NCBI GenBank assembly: GCA_028671895.1
Contig: CM053809.1
Coordinates: forward strand, 913,501-977,500
Source: Oenanthe sinensis
Lineage: Eukaryota > Streptophyta > Magnoliopsida > Apiales > Apiaceae
Direction: 5' to 3'
DNA length: 64,000 bases
Shown here: one piece after another, positions 24,108 through 34,329 of the stretch
How positions within the stretch are numbered: position 1 is the stretch's first letter
Layout: every line of letters begins with the position of its first letter
Notes under the pieces: model-generated
What the model was told of the DNA's origin: nothing
The model's database searches: none
What the model saw: the letters and a program-made list of their open reading frames with translations, nothing else
Translations under genes and position numbers: made by a program

Positions 24108-25338
24108 AATACCCCCATATCTATCTTTTGCTCGTCCTCGAGAAAATCAAATGGAAAAATACTATATAAAAAAAACCCTAGCCACTGTTGTAGAACTCAC
24201 AGATACTTTTAGGTGTAACAACCCATTTAAACTCGTAGACGATCTCTACCAGAGGAGTGTTGTCTCTTAAGGGTTTACAGAAGATATACCCATAAAATCT
24301 GTGAAATATTCTAGCAAGCATCACACTCTATCAATAACGTTCATCGGTGTTAACAAAACAAGATTTTTAGGAAAATACATGCCTTAAAGACTCTTCTAAT
24401 AATAGCCAAGATGGAGGTATCTAGAATCCACTTATATCGAATTTAAACGTTTGCAAAAACTCCCAAGGTGTGTTGTGAAAATAGGTATCTAAAGAATCAA
24501 TTGAATAAGTACATTTCATCTTTTTCAACCAATATTGAACTGACCCAATCTCTATCAAAACAAGTATCTAGTCAAAATTCACAAAAAAAAAATTCGCTTT
24601 TTTTTCTTTCATTGACTATATAATGTCTATTTTCTTAGGATTTCTATGTTACCCATGTAACGAGCTTTGGGCCAATGACTCCCAAACCAGTTGGTCTTAG
24701 GGCACTAGATTTCAAAATACACCTACAGACTTAATTACTCGAGTAACAAAGGCCACAAAACAAGACTAGTCAATCTACTTTTGCCCATCATCTCAAATTT
24801 GTATTTATTTATGAGGAATTTTGGGTATTGAAGTAGTTTATTCACACACTTTTTTTTCTTTCTCTTTTTTTCTCGCAAAAATTTGATTCGACATTGTTTT
24901 AACATGTGGGCTCTCTCTCAGGTATCGAAAACTTCCCTAGACAATCATTCCAACAAAGACCTTGTGCAATAAGTGCCGTCTTGGACTTTTAAGCAAAAAT
25001 TTGTTCGACACAAGTTTCATGAAGAAAACCTTACTCAACTACGTTCGAATTATCTCAAGGCATTACATATATATAATTTTATAAAAAATTGTCAACACCA
25101 ACTAGCATCAAAGTACAAGAGTGGAAAACTTAGCTAAAACATCTCTATTTTTTGATTTTTTTTATTTTTGAATGTTTTATAATACTACTAATTCCCTCCC
25201 CCATACCTAAATCATGCATTGTCCTCAATGTATGCAAATAGAGAGATATGACAAAGTAAAAGGACGATAATACCTGATAAAAGCATGATGGAGGAAGCAA
25301 AAGGAACTACTATACAACAACAATGAAACTTACTTGAA
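24108..25338 (-). other. 3' noncoding region of element F
   Basis: Begins with the polypurine tract next to the LTR. It aligns with the 3' noncoding regions of D and E (shared ACTCGAGTAACAAAGGCCAC, CATCATCTCA and CTCTCTCAGGTATCGA). No ORF of interest. Confidence 0.8.
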
Positions 25339-26018
25339 TCACGCATCCATGAGGTGAATCACCTTTTCCTCGGAATCAACTGGCAATTCTAAAAATGGCT
25401 TGAGCCTCTGACCGTTAACTTTCAAAATTTCAACAGTTTTAGGATTTTCAATTTCAATAGCACCATGAGGAAAAACAACCTTAACAAAATATGGTCCCTC
25501 CCACCTTGACCTCAACTTACCAGGAAATAAATGCAGCCTAGAGTTGTACAAAAAAACTTTTTGACCAGGAGAGAATGATTTTCTCAAGATAGATTTATCA
25601 TGAAAAATTTTAGTTCTTTCCTTATAAATTTTAGCATTTTCATAGGCATCATTCCTAATTTCCTCTAACTCAGACAATTGTAACTTCCTATGATTACCAG
25701 CAGTGGGTAGATTAAAATTGAATTCTTTGATAGCCCACAAGGCTCTATGCTCAAGTTCCACAGGTAGATGACATGCTTTACCAAACACAGTCCTATAAGG
25801 AGACATACCCAAAACAGTCTTAAAAGCAGTGCGATAAGCCCAAAGTGCATCTATCAACTTAATAGACCAATCTTTCCTATGTGAGTTGACTGTTTTTTCT
25901 AGAATTTGTTTAATTTGCCTATTAGAGACCTCAACTTGACCACTGGTTTGAGGATGGTAAGGGGTAGCCAACCTATGAGTGATGGAATACTTTTTCAAAA
26001 GAGACTCAAACTGATGGT
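25339..26018 (-). pseudogene. Athila-like element F, integrase C-terminal part
   Basis: Minus-strand reading: KKYSITHRLATPYHPQTSGQ, then EVSNRQIKQILEKTVNSHRK, ALWAYRTAFKTVLGMSPYR and KSFSPGQKVFLYNSRLHLF, with an intact C-terminus. It keeps Gln at the position where element E has a stop. The upstream end breaks off at 26018, inside the stretch before YSITH, so D-D of the catalytic triad and everything 5' are missing. It abuts a plant dehydrogenase gene fragment on the other strand. Confidence 0.93.
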
Positions 26019-26185
26019 AAGGACCGATTTGGACACCATTGAGTCCAGTCTCATTTGATGAGGAAGACAGTGCAAAATTTGGGAGTCAAACGCCAATGAA
26101 AAGGGCTGGTCAGTTAATTGAAGTTGCTACAGCCTATGTTTTCCTTGCTTCTCATGTTGATTCCTTCGTCAAGTTCTTGGTAAGA
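26019..26185 (+). pseudogene. Short-chain dehydrogenase/reductase exon fragment
   Basis: Plus-strand reading GPIWTPLSPVSFDEEDSAKF, then TPMKRAGQLIEVATAYVFLA. This matches the C-terminal part of plant short-chain dehydrogenases of the glucose/ribitol dehydrogenase-like group, which have a P-G-P-I-W-T-P-L block followed by P-M-x-R-A-G-Q. Only about 55 residues remain; the Rossmann fold and the YxxxK active site are absent. It starts exactly at the broken end of element F. The final GGQ-type C-terminus is missing, and the sequence runs into GTAAGA, possibly a former donor site. A dead fragment, not a gene. Confidence 0.75.
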
Positions 26186-26525
26186 CCATCTTCGATGGAT
26201 GATAATAAAATAGTATTATTTTGACACTATTTTAGTATCACAATTACGTAATTTATAAAATCAACTCCAATTGCAGTTACATTATATCATACACTATAAG
26301 TAATCTTTTAATTATGAATTCTTCTTACATAAAAATAATTTCTTTTAATAAATCATTTATCAATATATAAACTTACAAAAGCACTTCCTATATATATGAT
26401 TCTATAAGTATGATTTATCAAAAATAATTAAAGTTTTCTTTTGCAGCTAGATTTGCTTTATTAATCAATGTAATTGATTCTTTTAAATTGATTTGCAGCT
26501 GAATTTGCTTTATTAATCTATGTAA
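26186..26525. other. AT-rich DNA with a short tandem duplication
   Basis: No gene seen. A roughly 45-bp unit containing GCAGCTAGATTTGCTTTATT occurs twice in tandem (about 26443-26530). Its flank matches the left edge of the duplicated segment at 28054 and 30624. Confidence 0.6.
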
Positions 26526-26534
26526 TTGATTCTT

Positions 26535-28044
26535 GACTTAATTGCACTTTAATTACTTAAACTATAATTTTTTTACAGAAAAATGACTCAATTATAAAAT
26601 TTGTTAGTTTGATGGCCAAACTATTTATTTTTTAGCACTTGATACATTCCGTCAATTTTTTTATACTTAACTGCACTTTGGTAGCCTGAATTATAACTGT
26701 TTTTGCAGAAAAATGGCTCAATTACAACGTTTACAAATTTGTTGGCCAATTATTTATAATTTTTTAATAATTGATTATATTATAATTTTGTATTCACAAT
26801 TTATTTTATAGTTTATATAATTTTAATTATCACACTTTTTAAATTTTAAATCATATTAATATAAATTTATAAAATAAAAATATTTATGAGTTAGATTCGG
26901 TAATTTATCTAAAATTCAAAAGGAAAATCTATTTCTAAAAAAAGTGATATTTTATAAAACAAAATATAATCATGTATTTACGGTTACGCTCTTTTTGATT
27001 TATAAGTTGTGTTAATTTTTTATATAATCTCAAGTATTGATTAAACAATACTCTGACTAATCGAATTCATTTTTTAAATAATAACAATAATAATTGTTAA
27101 CGGAGAAATTTAGTGGTAACAAATTTCGGAGATTGCTAGAATAATAAAAATATTTTAATGGGGGATTGGGGTTTTTGGATGCTAGGGGCTGGATTTGAGA
27201 GGTGTCTCGACTTGTTAGATGTCTCGGATCCTTTTCCAAGATACTTGCGTACTCTGATTATATAGAGATTAAGCCCACACAGTTTTGTTAGGATTAGAAT
27301 TGTATCTCCATAATTGTTTATAGATATATTTGGATTTTGTTGATTTAATCTATTAAAATCATATTAGCGTTAGGATACCTCCATGATTTGAAGAATATCG
27401 TTGGGAGAAATATCCTGTAATTAATGAGAGATTATTCATCGTTTCCGGGAGAGGATAATTAACTTGAGATTAAGTTAATTATTAATGAATATTAGGAAAT
27501 TTGGGAAATTATTGAGTTTGACGAAAATATGCGGTAACAATAAGATAAATGTAGTGGAATATATTGGATGCAATCAACTATTAAAAAATAAATAGTTTGG
27601 CCAACAAATTGCTAATTTTTATAATTGAGTTATTTTTCTGCAAAAAAATTATAATTCTGGTCATCAAAGTGCAATTAAGTATTATTTCACCAACGTCTGT
27701 TAAAAAAATTTAACGGAATGCAATCAAGTGCTAAAAAATAAATAGTTTGACCATCAAACTGACAAATTTTATAATTGAGCCATTTTTCTACAAAATCATT
27801 ATAGTTCACGCCGTCAAAGTACAATTAAGGGGGTGTTTGGCTTAGCTTATAAGTAGTAAATTACTTTTTTTAAAAAAGTATTTTCATATTTTTTTTTGAA
27901 AATTAATATTTATTTTAGAAATTTAAGAACAAATCTTATTTTCAAATTTAAAAATAAGTTACTTATTTTCAGAAAAAGTACATATATACCAACTTTTTCA
28001 GCTTATAAGCTGACTTAAAAGTCAGGCCAAACGGGCCCTAAGTC
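26535..28044. mobile_element. TIR element with 9-bp target duplication (MULE-like)
   Basis: The ends are GACTTAATTGCACTTT (left) and, before a nested insertion, its near-inverse AAAGTACAATTAA...GTC (right). TTGATTCTT flanks both sides (26526-26534 and 28045-28053), a perfect 9-bp duplication. Each terminal region has about 250 bp of inverted repeat built from two tandem subunits (AAATGACTCAATTATAA / AAATGGCTCAATTAC). The interior (26800-27570) is AT-rich apart from a GC-richer patch at about 27100-27250. No transposase is seen, so it is non-autonomous. A Tourist-like element sits just inside the right end. Confidence 0.75.
27829..28038. mobile_element. Tourist-like miniature element (210 bp), TAA duplication
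   Basis: The ends are GGGGGTGTTTGGCTTAGC and CCAAACGGGCCC; TAA is duplicated at 27826-27828 and 28039-28041. The terminal G-rich TIR with GTTTGG and the TAA target site fit PIF/Harbinger-type (Tourist) elements. Excising it with one TAA restores the right TIR (CAATTAAGTC) of the host element. Confidence 0.8.
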
Positions 28045-28478
28045 TTGATTCTTTTAAACTGATTTGCAGCTCGAACAATTGTTAAAGCTTAATTTAAGCA
28101 TTTAAAAATCAATACAAAATCTGTCACATATCTTTTCTGCGCATGGGTATAAGATAACAAATTTAAATGTGGTTTGGTTATTTTGCGATGAGTTCTTTAT
28201 TTTTGGTGTCATAGTAAGTTTTTGAATATATATTTTTTATATTATTAAAATTTTGAGTTCTAAGAACCCTGATTCCACCACCGAGGTGAATCCATTATTT
28301 TCTGTAGTAATGTTAAAGAAGTCATGAGTGTCTTCTTCGACTTGGTACTATGTGAATTGTGAAGGAGAGAAAATACATGAGAAATATAAGCATGGACACT
28401 CATTGCATTTTCATAATTAAAGCTACACCATACAATTTAAGAGCTATTTGTAGTCACAAATTTCATTTCAAATTCAGG

Positions 28479-28486
28479 TATAAATA
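28479..28486 (+). promoter_or_regulatory. TATA box of the first cysteine-rich peptide gene
   Basis: TATAAATA lies 82 bases upstream of the ATG at 28568 and is conserved in the second copy (32329-32336). No other TATA-like match lies nearer the start. Confidence 0.7.
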
Positions 28487-28567
28487 CTACTTGTAATCCC
28501 GTAAATTACAAATAAATAAGTATTAGTTAAATTTTATTTTCATATATTCACTGGTAATCTAATTAAT

Positions 28568-28801
28568 ATGGGCCATAAGATTGTTCTTGGGATGTTGGTA
28601 TTGTGGCTGGTGATCATGAAATCAGCTGTAGCTGGTCTTCCTCCTGATTATGTTCCTGATTATGATCATCCGGAGTTAGTTTGCAAACCCCAGTGTATGA
28701 AAAAATGTAACGCAGGTAAGCTAGTGTATAATGATAATGTACACATGGTTCCAAAGGATAAATGTGAATCCGTATGTACATCTAATTGCCCGTACACCTA
28801 A
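28568..28801 (+). CDS. Small secreted cysteine-rich peptide 1 (77 aa)
   Basis: Intronless 77-codon gene. Residues 1-22 are a clear signal peptide (MGHKIVLGMLVLWLVIMKSA then VA), with likely cleavage after AVA. The mature part is about 55 residues. It starts with an acidic, Pro/Tyr-rich stretch (LPPDYVPDYDHPE) and has six cysteines at 39, 43, 47, 66, 70 and 74. The spacing is CX3CX3C-X18-CX3CX3C, and the peptide ends NCPYT. The symmetric i, i+4, i+8 spacing would put three cysteines on one face of each of two helices, which could be stapled as a hairpin; that is inference. I do not recognise a named family; defensin, LTP and snakin spacings do not fit, and thionin- or hairpinin-like is only a loose comparison. 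A TATA box, short leader and AATAAA signal (28937-28942) support expression. Confidence 0.8.
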   Translation: MGHKIVLGMLVLWLVIMKSAVAGLPPDYVPDYDHPELVCKPQCMKKCNAGKLVYNDNVHMVPKDKCESVCTSNCPYT

Positions 28802-28936
28802 GTGCCCGGAGAAGTGAGCATTATCCCATTTGAAACCGGTAATTGGACCAAATTGAATTCCGATTCTAGTTTTGGTTTTTCATAATGGCTTTTCATTCTT
28901 CCGTTCTTCATTTGTATTTACATAATAATTTTAGAG

Positions 28937-28942
28937 AATAAA
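28937..28942 (+). terminator. Poly(A) signal of the first peptide gene
   Basis: AATAAA lies 136 bases after the stop codon and is conserved at 32807-32812 in the second copy. Confidence 0.5.
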
Positions 28943-29138
28943 GTTCCTGAGATTATCTCAAATAATTTATTTGTAATGTAAGTGTTTTTAATATATAATA
29001 ATAATAACATTTTTATAATTGTATATAATTTTTTATAATTACACTAATACACTCATGTATTTATTAAGTAAATCTTTTTAAAGTTGTATGTACACTATAC
29101 TATTGAAAAGGGAAAACTACACTTTTGTCATTCATGTA

Positions 29139-29439
29139 GTAATATGATTGTTAGTTAGCTCATTCATATATATATTTTATTAATCTCAAGCGATTATTCA
29201 GTCAATTAGTTTAAATTTTTGAATTTTTATAAATCAAAATGAATTGAATTATTTTATAAGCCGAATCAAAACCGAACCGAAATTTTTTGATTAAAAATAA
29301 ATAAACTTCTTAAGTGATAAAATATTCGTAGAGGAAATATAAGTGTGATTGTGACATGTTCAACTCATTTATACTATTTTTTTTAAACAAATTAAATATT
29401 ATTTATCTCAAAATAGTCTTAGACAAAAGTGTCTCCAAC
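29139..29439. other. Spacer between copy 1 and the L1 fragment
   Basis: AT-rich; no gene, repeat border or motif recognised. Confidence 0.5.
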
Positions 29440-30590
29440 AACATATTTGGAGGAGACATAAACTGCTTATGGCAACTCAAGGGTACTCTAGCCATTATGT
29501 AGACCGCCTTATTCGCCTGCCTTTTAACAAAAAATACAAACATTTTCCATGCTATCTAGAAGAGCTCTGCTTGCATCTAACCACTGTCCCGCTTCTAGCT
29601 GATAACACGAGCCTCTATTCAGTGTATTGACCACCTATAGAGAGTCATTTTCGATACACACTGGTTGATCAAAACTCAGCTTAACCCAAGATAGAGCTTC
29701 ATACACCCCAAATGCCTCAATCTCAAAAGCATTAACCTTACCTTCCACCTTCATGCACCTATAAGCAATAGAATCTCCTGCATCATTTCGAACTTCCATG
29801 CCAATTGAAAAAAATGAGGCATTCCCCTCTACTCAAGCATCAACATTCAATTTCACAGTTCCAACCTCAGGTGCCTTCCACCTCACTACTTCATGTTGTG
29901 TTTGTAGTGCACTTGCATTCGGTTTCCCTCAGTGATTTTTTTGAGATGATCTCCTTTCCTCGATTTGCTGCCTACTCCACCCCATTACTATAGCTGGTGT
30001 GAGGTTTGCATTCTCCCATACTTTTTTATTCCAAGCAAACCAAATTCCATATAGAACTCCGGCAATCTTGATCACAGTTTCATGTGAATCAGTACTTAAC
30101 CTCTCGAGCAGCCATTGGGGAATTGACTCCACTTGACTCATGTCAAAAGATAGATTCTCCAATTGCCAGCATTCATCTGCAAACTTACAATCGAAGAAAA
30201 AATGAAGTAGGTGCTCTACATCACTATCACAGATTGGACAAATGATGGGAACCTGAACCCCTTTGCCTCGGAGCAGATTACACACAAGTAAATTGTTCCT
30301 ACATATTCGCCAAAAAAATATTTTGATTATGTGTGGTACTGCAAGTCTCCAAATCCTCTTCTAGCCCTTTGACTGAGGAACATTACTACTACATTGAACT
30401 TGAGATTGCCAAAATTTGTACCCTCCATTAACAGTGTAGATGCCACCACTCGATTCAGCCCAAGCAACTCTGTCACTTCTTTGATTTTGTGGAATTCGAG
30501 TTGAAAGAATAGCTCTGGCATCTGCATCATTGAATGAACTTCTAACTTTCTCCACATCTCAAGCCTTCTCATTTTGAACAAAAAAATTCA
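29440..30590 (-). pseudogene. L1-type LINE 3' fragment (zinc-binding RT end and RNase H)
   Basis: Minus-strand reading gives the plant zf-RVT block: WAESSGGIYTVNGGYKFWQS, then a PHIIKIFFWRICRNNLL stretch, ICPICDSDVEHLLHFFFDCK and ADECWQLENL. It is followed by an RNase H-like (RVT_3) block with KLNVDA, MKVEGKVNAFEIEAFGVYEA and CIENDSLYVV. Several stops and frameshifts split it (for example near 30361, 29928 and 29832). The catalytic RT domain and endonuclease are missing, as in typical broken LINE insertions. It lies between the two copies of the duplicated segment. Confidence 0.85.
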
Positions 30591-30741
30591 CAGACCTTCG
30601 AGCTCCTGTTCGAAGCATTGTATTCTTTTTAACTGATTTGCAGCTGGGACAGTTGTTAAAAGCTTAATTTAAGCATTTAAAAATCAAGACAAAATCTATC
30701 ACATATTCTTTCTGCATATGGGTATAAGATAATAAATTTAA

Positions 30742-31606
30742 GGCTTAAATATAATTTAAACCCTGTGTTATTAACAATATACAATTCAAACCCTCTTTTA
30801 ATATATTTAGTAAATTTAACCCTGCGTTTTTAAACTATTTACAATTGAAACCTTTTGTAAAATAATTAGTAAATTTAACCCTATATTTTTGAACTATGTA
30901 CAATTGAAACCTTTTTTAAAATAAATAGTAAATGTAACCCTACGTTTTAAAACATTTAGTAAATTTAACCTTGACTTTTTAATTTCGGAATAAAATAAAT
31001 TTTACGACAAAATTTTGAACAAATATTCGTCAAATGCACTATTGTCAATTTTTTTATATAAATATTATCTACACATAATAGATATTTGCAATTATTAGAG
31101 TTTTTTCTTATAAAATGGATATTTAGATGTTCTTTTCTATATTAATATATCTATATGTATAATATATTATATATGTTCAATAAAATTTTAATATGTGTTT
31201 ATATTATTCCATCTTGCCATCACACTTCCCGCTCAATATATTAATGAATGTTCATCACCGAATTTAATTTATTTTCAAAAATACTCTTCGGTGAATATAT
31301 TCTCGAAAATACTTTTTCGATATAAAATTTATTTTATTCCGAAATTAAAAAAATCAAGGTTAAATTTACTAAATGTTTTAAAACGTAGGGTTAAATTTAC
31401 TAATTATTTTAAAAAAGGTTTCAATTATACATAGTTAAAAAACATAGGGTTAAATTTACTAATTATTTTAAAATTTTACTAATTATTTTAAAAAAAGTTT
31501 CAATTGTAAATAGTTAAAAAACGTAGGGTTAAATTTACTAAATATATTAAAAGAGGGTTTGAATTGTATATTGTTAATAACACAGGGTTTAAATTGTAAA
31601 TAAGCC
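30742..31606. mobile_element. TIR element, 865 bp, 9-bp duplication TAAATTTAA
   Basis: The ends are GGCTTAAATATAATTTAAAC and, inverted, GGCTTATTTACAATTTAAAC. Inverted repeats extend about 270 bp from each end and include several GTAAATTTAACCCTRCGTTT subunits in each arm. TAAATTTAA flanks it at 30733-30741 and 31607-31615. The unoccupied site can be read in copy 1 near 28150 (CAAATTTAAATGTGG). The 9-bp duplication suggests a Mutator-like origin. It has no coding capacity; the plus-strand ORF at 31195-31434 has no features. Confidence 0.82.
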
Positions 31607-31812
31607 TAAATTTAAATGTGGTTTGGTTATTTTGCGATGAGTTCTTTATTTTTGGTGTCACATTAAGTTTTTGATTTTTGATTTATGTATTATTAAAATT
31701 TTGAGTTCTGGGAACCCTGATTCCGCCACCGAGGAGAATCCATTATTTTCTATAGTAATGTTGAAGAAGTCATGAGTGTCTTGTTCGACTTGGTACTATG
31801 TGAAGGAGAGAA

Positions 31813-32214
31813 GAGCTTGTGTTGATAAATGTTAGAATATAATATATGATCCTGATAAATTGTTATTCTAACACTTTGAGATTTTAGGAGAATTGGTAAC
31901 TTAACATGGTATCAAAGCTCCACTTGGCAAAGGTCTAAGGTTCGACACCCTTCTTAATTTAATTAGCTGGGGAGTCGTTGAAATCCCAAAAATTATTACA
32001 AACTTTTGCTCTAAATCCAGCAATAGAGTACAATATATTAATATAAGATATTTTTTTGTCAGGATATATTAATATAAGATTGACTACATTAAATCTCATG
32101 TCAGCGTATCTATGCCATTTCATACAAATAGATAAAACTTCTTATAGAGGAGAAAATAATAATTCGTATATCTAAGGCGTAAACATTAAGTAATTGTGAC
32201 AAGTGTAAAGAAAT
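31813..32214 (+). mobile_element. 402-bp insertion with SINE- or TRIM-like features
   Basis: Present in copy 2 only and flanked by GAGAGAA (31806-31812 and 32215-32221). It contains TGGTATCAAAGC, like an initiator-Met primer site, right after a block running TGTTGATAAATG to AACTTAACA. It also contains GGTTCGACACC, close to a Pol III B box. The first reading suggests a TRIM element with a very short LTR, the second a tRNA-derived SINE. I cannot decide; a second LTR or a simple 3' tail is not obvious. Confidence 0.55.
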
Positions 32215-32328
32215 GAGAGAAAATACATGAGAAATATAAGCATGGACACACATTGCATTTTCATAATTAAAGCTACACCATACAATTTAAAAGCTATTTC
32301 TATTCACAAATTTCATTTCAAATTCAGG

Positions 32329-32336
32329 TATAAATA
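32329..32336 (+). promoter_or_regulatory. TATA box of the second cysteine-rich peptide gene
   Basis: TATAAATA lies 102 bases before the ATG at 32438. The leader is 20 bases longer than in copy 1 because TCATAAATTTAAAATCAGAG is present only here. Confidence 0.7.
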
Positions 32337-32437
32337 CTACTTGTAATCCCGTAAATTACAAATAAATAAGTATAAGTTAAATTTTATTTTCATATATTCA
32401 TCATAAATTTAAAATCAGAGCTGGTAATCTAATTAAT

Positions 32438-32671
32438 ATGGGCCATAAGATTGTTCTTGGGATGTTGGTATTGTGGCTGGTGATCATGAAATCAGCTGTA
32501 GCTGATCTTCCTCCTGATTATGTTCCTGATTATGATCATCCGGAGTTAGTTTGCAAACCCCAGTGTATGAAAAAATGTAACGCAGGTAAGCTAGTGTATA
32601 ATGATAATGTACACATGGTTCCAAAGGATAAATGTGAATCCGTATGTACATCTAATTGCCCGTACACCTAA
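32438..32671 (+). CDS. Small secreted cysteine-rich peptide 2 (77 aa)
   Basis: Paralogue of the gene at 28568. I find a single nucleotide difference over the 234-bp coding region. It changes Gly23 to Asp just after the predicted signal cleavage site (AVA-DLPPDY). All six cysteines, the signal peptide, the Pro/Tyr-rich N-terminus and the C-terminal NCPYT are unchanged, and the TATA box and AATAAA signal are conserved. Its upstream region differs from copy 1 by two transposon insertions, one about 225 bp upstream of the ATG and one about 830 bp upstream, which could alter expression. Family unknown. Secretion is inferred from the signal peptide. Confidence 0.8.
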   Translation: MGHKIVLGMLVLWLVIMKSAVADLPPDYVPDYDHPELVCKPQCMKKCNAGKLVYNDNVHMVPKDKCESVCTSNCPYT

Positions 32672-33008
32672 GTGCCCGGAGAAGTGAGCATTATCCCATT
32701 TGAAACCGGTAATTGGACCAAATTGAATTCCGATTCTAGTTTTGGTTTTTCATAATGGCTTTTCATTCTTCCGTTCTTCATTTGTATTTACATAATAATT
32801 TTAGAGAATAAAGTTTCTGAGATTATCTCAAATAATTTATTTGTAATGTAAGTGTTTTTAACATATAATAATAATAACATTTTTATAATTGTATATAATT
32901 TTTTATAATTACACTAATACACTCATGTATTTATTAAGTAAATCTTTTTAAAGTTGTATGTACACTATACTATTGAAAAGGGAAAACTACACTTTTGTCA
33001 TTCATGTA

Positions 33009-33934
33009 GGAGTTTCAGAGCAAAATTGAAGAAAGTTTCCCTCAGAAAAAACATAGAAGGAAATACAAAATCAAGATAATAAATTGGCAGAAATCTATCT
33101 GTATATATCTATATTTTTGCCAATTAACACAATTTAACAGCTTCTGCTCGCGGTTCCACCAGCACTACTAACAAGTTTTATTTGTAATGCTCCTCTAACT
33201 TGTCTTATTATCCTCTTTCAGGTACCAGCATTTATCAATTTCATCACTCTATTTAATTGGAAAACAATATTTGAATAGTTCCAATTTCAAAGAAAGTGCT
33301 CAATAAAAAGCATGCTAAACACAATATTTAGGCCCCCATCCCGTGTGTAGTGCTCACCGCTCAACCTTAGTTAGAGTTCTAAGCTATAATTACAGTTTCA
33401 TTAAAGGACCGCAATCATACCACATCTGATAGATGATGAATTGAATGAAACGTGGTTGGTGAACGGACTGAGTTACAAACAAATTTATGTGATATTCACC
33501 ATAACTACAAAAATTATCAGCGGATACAATACTTGTACTAGAGCATGCCTGTGCCTCGCACGGACTTTAGAGCTAGTTCTAATTTAATTTTATAAGTTGT
33601 GTATTCCCGTCAATTTTCTCAAATTCCATTAAATTTTGAATTGTAATTTAGTCTTTTACTCCCTACTCCATCTCCTCTTACTCACTGGAGTAAAATTTCT
33701 CTATTTTTTTAGATTAAAATAACATAACAATAATTTTCAAACTCTTAAAATTAATTTATCAAAGTCTATCAACTTTTTCTAGGCAGCACTTTCCCATTGA
33801 CACGTTGAGACAGCTATGCCAAATTGCCAAGAAATATGATGTTTCTCTTTCAATAGAATATTAAACAAGTACTAGACGTATATACTGATATCATAAGCTT
33901 CGGTGGAGCAATGGGAGAAAACAAATACATATAT
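33009..33934. other. Spacer and 3' region of the receptor kinase
   Basis: No gene or repeat border seen. The part next to 33934 should contain the 3' UTR of the kinase gene. The rest is unassigned AT-rich sequence. Confidence 0.5.
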
Positions 33935-34329
33935 TCACACGGCATCATCTTTCAAAGGAGCATCGTCTTCTGATGAAGAATCATAAACAGGAAGTGACAT
34001 TAAATTTCCTTCATTATTAGATTCGATCAGCATCTGAATAACCTCCCTCATCGATGGACGATCATTGGGATTCATGCTTGTGCACCTTATAGCAATTTTT
34101 AAAACAGTAAGCATGTGACTCGCAATTTGCTCGTCTTCCACATTCAAACTATTATCAAGTATGCCGGAAGTGAATGAATGATCTCGAACGTATTGCCTCA
34201 CACAGGTGACAAGATCACCACCTTCATCTATCGGTTGTACAGGAGCTTTCCCTGTTACCAACTCCAGTAGCACAACCCCGTAGCTATAGATATCACACTT
34301 TTCTGTAACCTTCATAGTGTATGCGTATT
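33935..34329 (-). CDS. LRR receptor-like kinase, exon 2 (kinase C-lobe)
   Basis: Second coding exon of the gene whose first exon is 35660-38594. It starts after the acceptor CAG (34332-34330). The join ATTGCTCCTG to AATACGCATA keeps the frame and gives GYIAPEYAYTMKVTEKCDIY, the standard activation-loop end (APE) and following helix. It contains SYGVVLLELVTGKAPVQP and the conserved arginine near DRPSMREVIQML. It ends with an acidic, Ser-rich tail, VYDSSSEDDAPLKDDAV. Confidence 0.93.

Larger units (their letters stand above)
28054..29138 (+). repeat. Segmental duplication, copy 1
   Basis: Direct repeat of 30624-33008, starting near TTAAACTGATTTGCAGCT and ending near TTTGTCATTCATGTAG. It contains the first cysteine-rich peptide gene with its promoter and terminator region. 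It lacks the two insertions of copy 2 (30742-31606 and 31813-32214) and a 20-bp stretch about 10 bp upstream of the copy-2 start codon. Confidence 0.9.
30624..33008 (+). repeat. Segmental duplication, copy 2
   Basis: Direct copy of 28054-29138, enlarged by two insertions (30742-31606 and 31813-32214). The remaining sequence, including 340 bp downstream of the peptide gene, is almost identical to copy 1. Confidence 0.9.

Noticed and set aside
31195..31434. 79-codon ORF with hydrophobic start
   Set aside because: It is formed by the inverted-repeat interior of the 865-bp TIR element.
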